Shown piece after piece: positions 5,330 through 5,580 of a stretch of DNA of 5,580 bases. The stretch is from Gemmatimonadota bacterium. Its GTDB lineage: Bacteria; Gemmatimonadota; Gemmatimonadetes; Longimicrobiales; Gaopeijiaceae. The position numbers and the translations under genes were made by a program. Where the stretch lies: assembly GCA_030618065.1 (NCBI GenBank), contig JAUXEE010000163.1, positions 1-5,580 of the forward strand, in the 5' to 3' direction. The notes beneath the pieces were generated by a model. It had not been told where the DNA came from, did no database searches, and was given only the letters and a program-made list of their open reading frames with translations. Every line of letters starts with the position of its first letter. The first letter of the stretch is position 1.

Positions 5330-5580
5330 GGTAAGCCGTGCCCGCACGGCGCCAGCCAGGAAGAGTGCGTTGAAGAGGAACTTGAAGGTGCCGTGCGGCT
5401 GGGCCCGCCAGGCCACTTCAGGCCCGAATAGGTAGAGAGTGCCTTCGCCCACCATTACCTCCCCGATGGCCACCCCACCGTCCAACTGTCCTGACTGCCC
5501 CTCTCGATGGAGTTCATGCCCATGCACCAGATGTTATAGAGAAGTGTCTCGCGGCAGCGCGAAGCGAAGTCCAGCACCGC
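5321..5580 (-). pseudogene. 3' remnant of an M14 zinc-carboxypeptidase-like gene
   Basis: This is the decayed end of an M14 metallopeptidase-like gene that continues past the right edge. Reading minus-strand from 5580, one frame gives AVLDFASRCRETLLYNIW then MNSIERGSQDSWT, which resembles the segment after the catalytic domain in these proteins. That frame reaches a TAA at 5457-5455. A second frame, shifted by one base, takes over near 5485-5480 and gives LDGGVAIGEVMVGEG, TLYLFGPEVAWRAQPHGTFKFLFNAL and a stop at 5323-5321, which resembles the very C-terminal strand-rich block of the same family. In intact members, as I recall them, a long stretch lies between these two blocks, so an internal deletion with a frame change is the likely cause. 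The junction reads TTGGAC, a sequence that could encode both the Ser-Trp-Thr and the Leu-Asp-Gly ends. The second frame by itself is closed by a TAA at 5536-5534, so no single frame joins both parts. The family assignment is from memory of motifs. Confidence 0.6.

Noticed and set aside
5311..5345. tRNA-like folding around the GGGCGG-ATCA-CCGCCC stem
   Set aside because: There is no T-loop sequence, no anticodon arm of the right spacing and no acceptor stem, so it is only a short hairpin.
5321..5527. Treating the 68-residue frame as a small intact gene starting with GTG at 5527
   Set aside because: Its C-terminal 50 residues match the end of M14-type proteins, its first residues are out-of-frame readings of the ERGSQDSW block, and there is no start-associated ribosome-binding site.

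Overview
The window is high-GC bacterial chromosomal DNA (about 60% GC by eye) from a Gram-negative-type organism. Three gene products carry Sec signal peptides, two of them ending in A-Q or G-Q, and one looks like an outer-membrane beta-barrel ending in phenylalanine. The protein types (a secreted Abhydrolase_10-like hydrolase, a secreted AbgB-like M20 amidohydrolase and an M14 carboxypeptidase remnant) together with the signal-peptide style fit Gemmatimonadota or a similar environmental phylum. That placement is an inference, because no marker gene is present.

Layout: (1) 1-449, minus strand: a 130-residue membrane protein with a C-terminal zinc ribbon, whose stop overlaps the GTG start of a second exported or membrane protein that runs off the left edge (GTGA overlap). 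(2) 450-574: a divergent intergenic region with a weak promoter for each direction. (3) 575-3364, plus strand: a small outer-membrane barrel-like protein, then, 96 bases on with no visible terminator, a 692-residue exported alpha/beta hydrolase of the Abhydrolase_10 type. (4) 3365-3422: a short convergent gap holding a 9-bp GC-rich hairpin that can end transcription from both sides. (5) 3423-5027, minus strand: an exported 534-residue M20 amidohydrolase related to AbgB. (6) 5028-5320: about 290 bases with no convincing gene. (7) 5321-5580, minus strand: the decayed 3' end of an M14 zinc-carboxypeptidase-like gene, in which two conserved segments lie abutted in different reading frames.

The two hydrolases and the M14 remnant suggest a region for breaking down peptides, amides or esters outside the cytoplasm. 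They are in opposite orientation and no shared pathway can be shown from sequence alone. I found no tRNA, rRNA, CRISPR array, insertion sequence or obvious new multi-gene system. The most informative irregularities are the M14 pseudogene with a microhomology junction, the glutamate in place of the usual metal-ligand cysteine in the M20 enzyme, and the near-leaderless start plus GTGA coupling of the zinc-ribbon pair.
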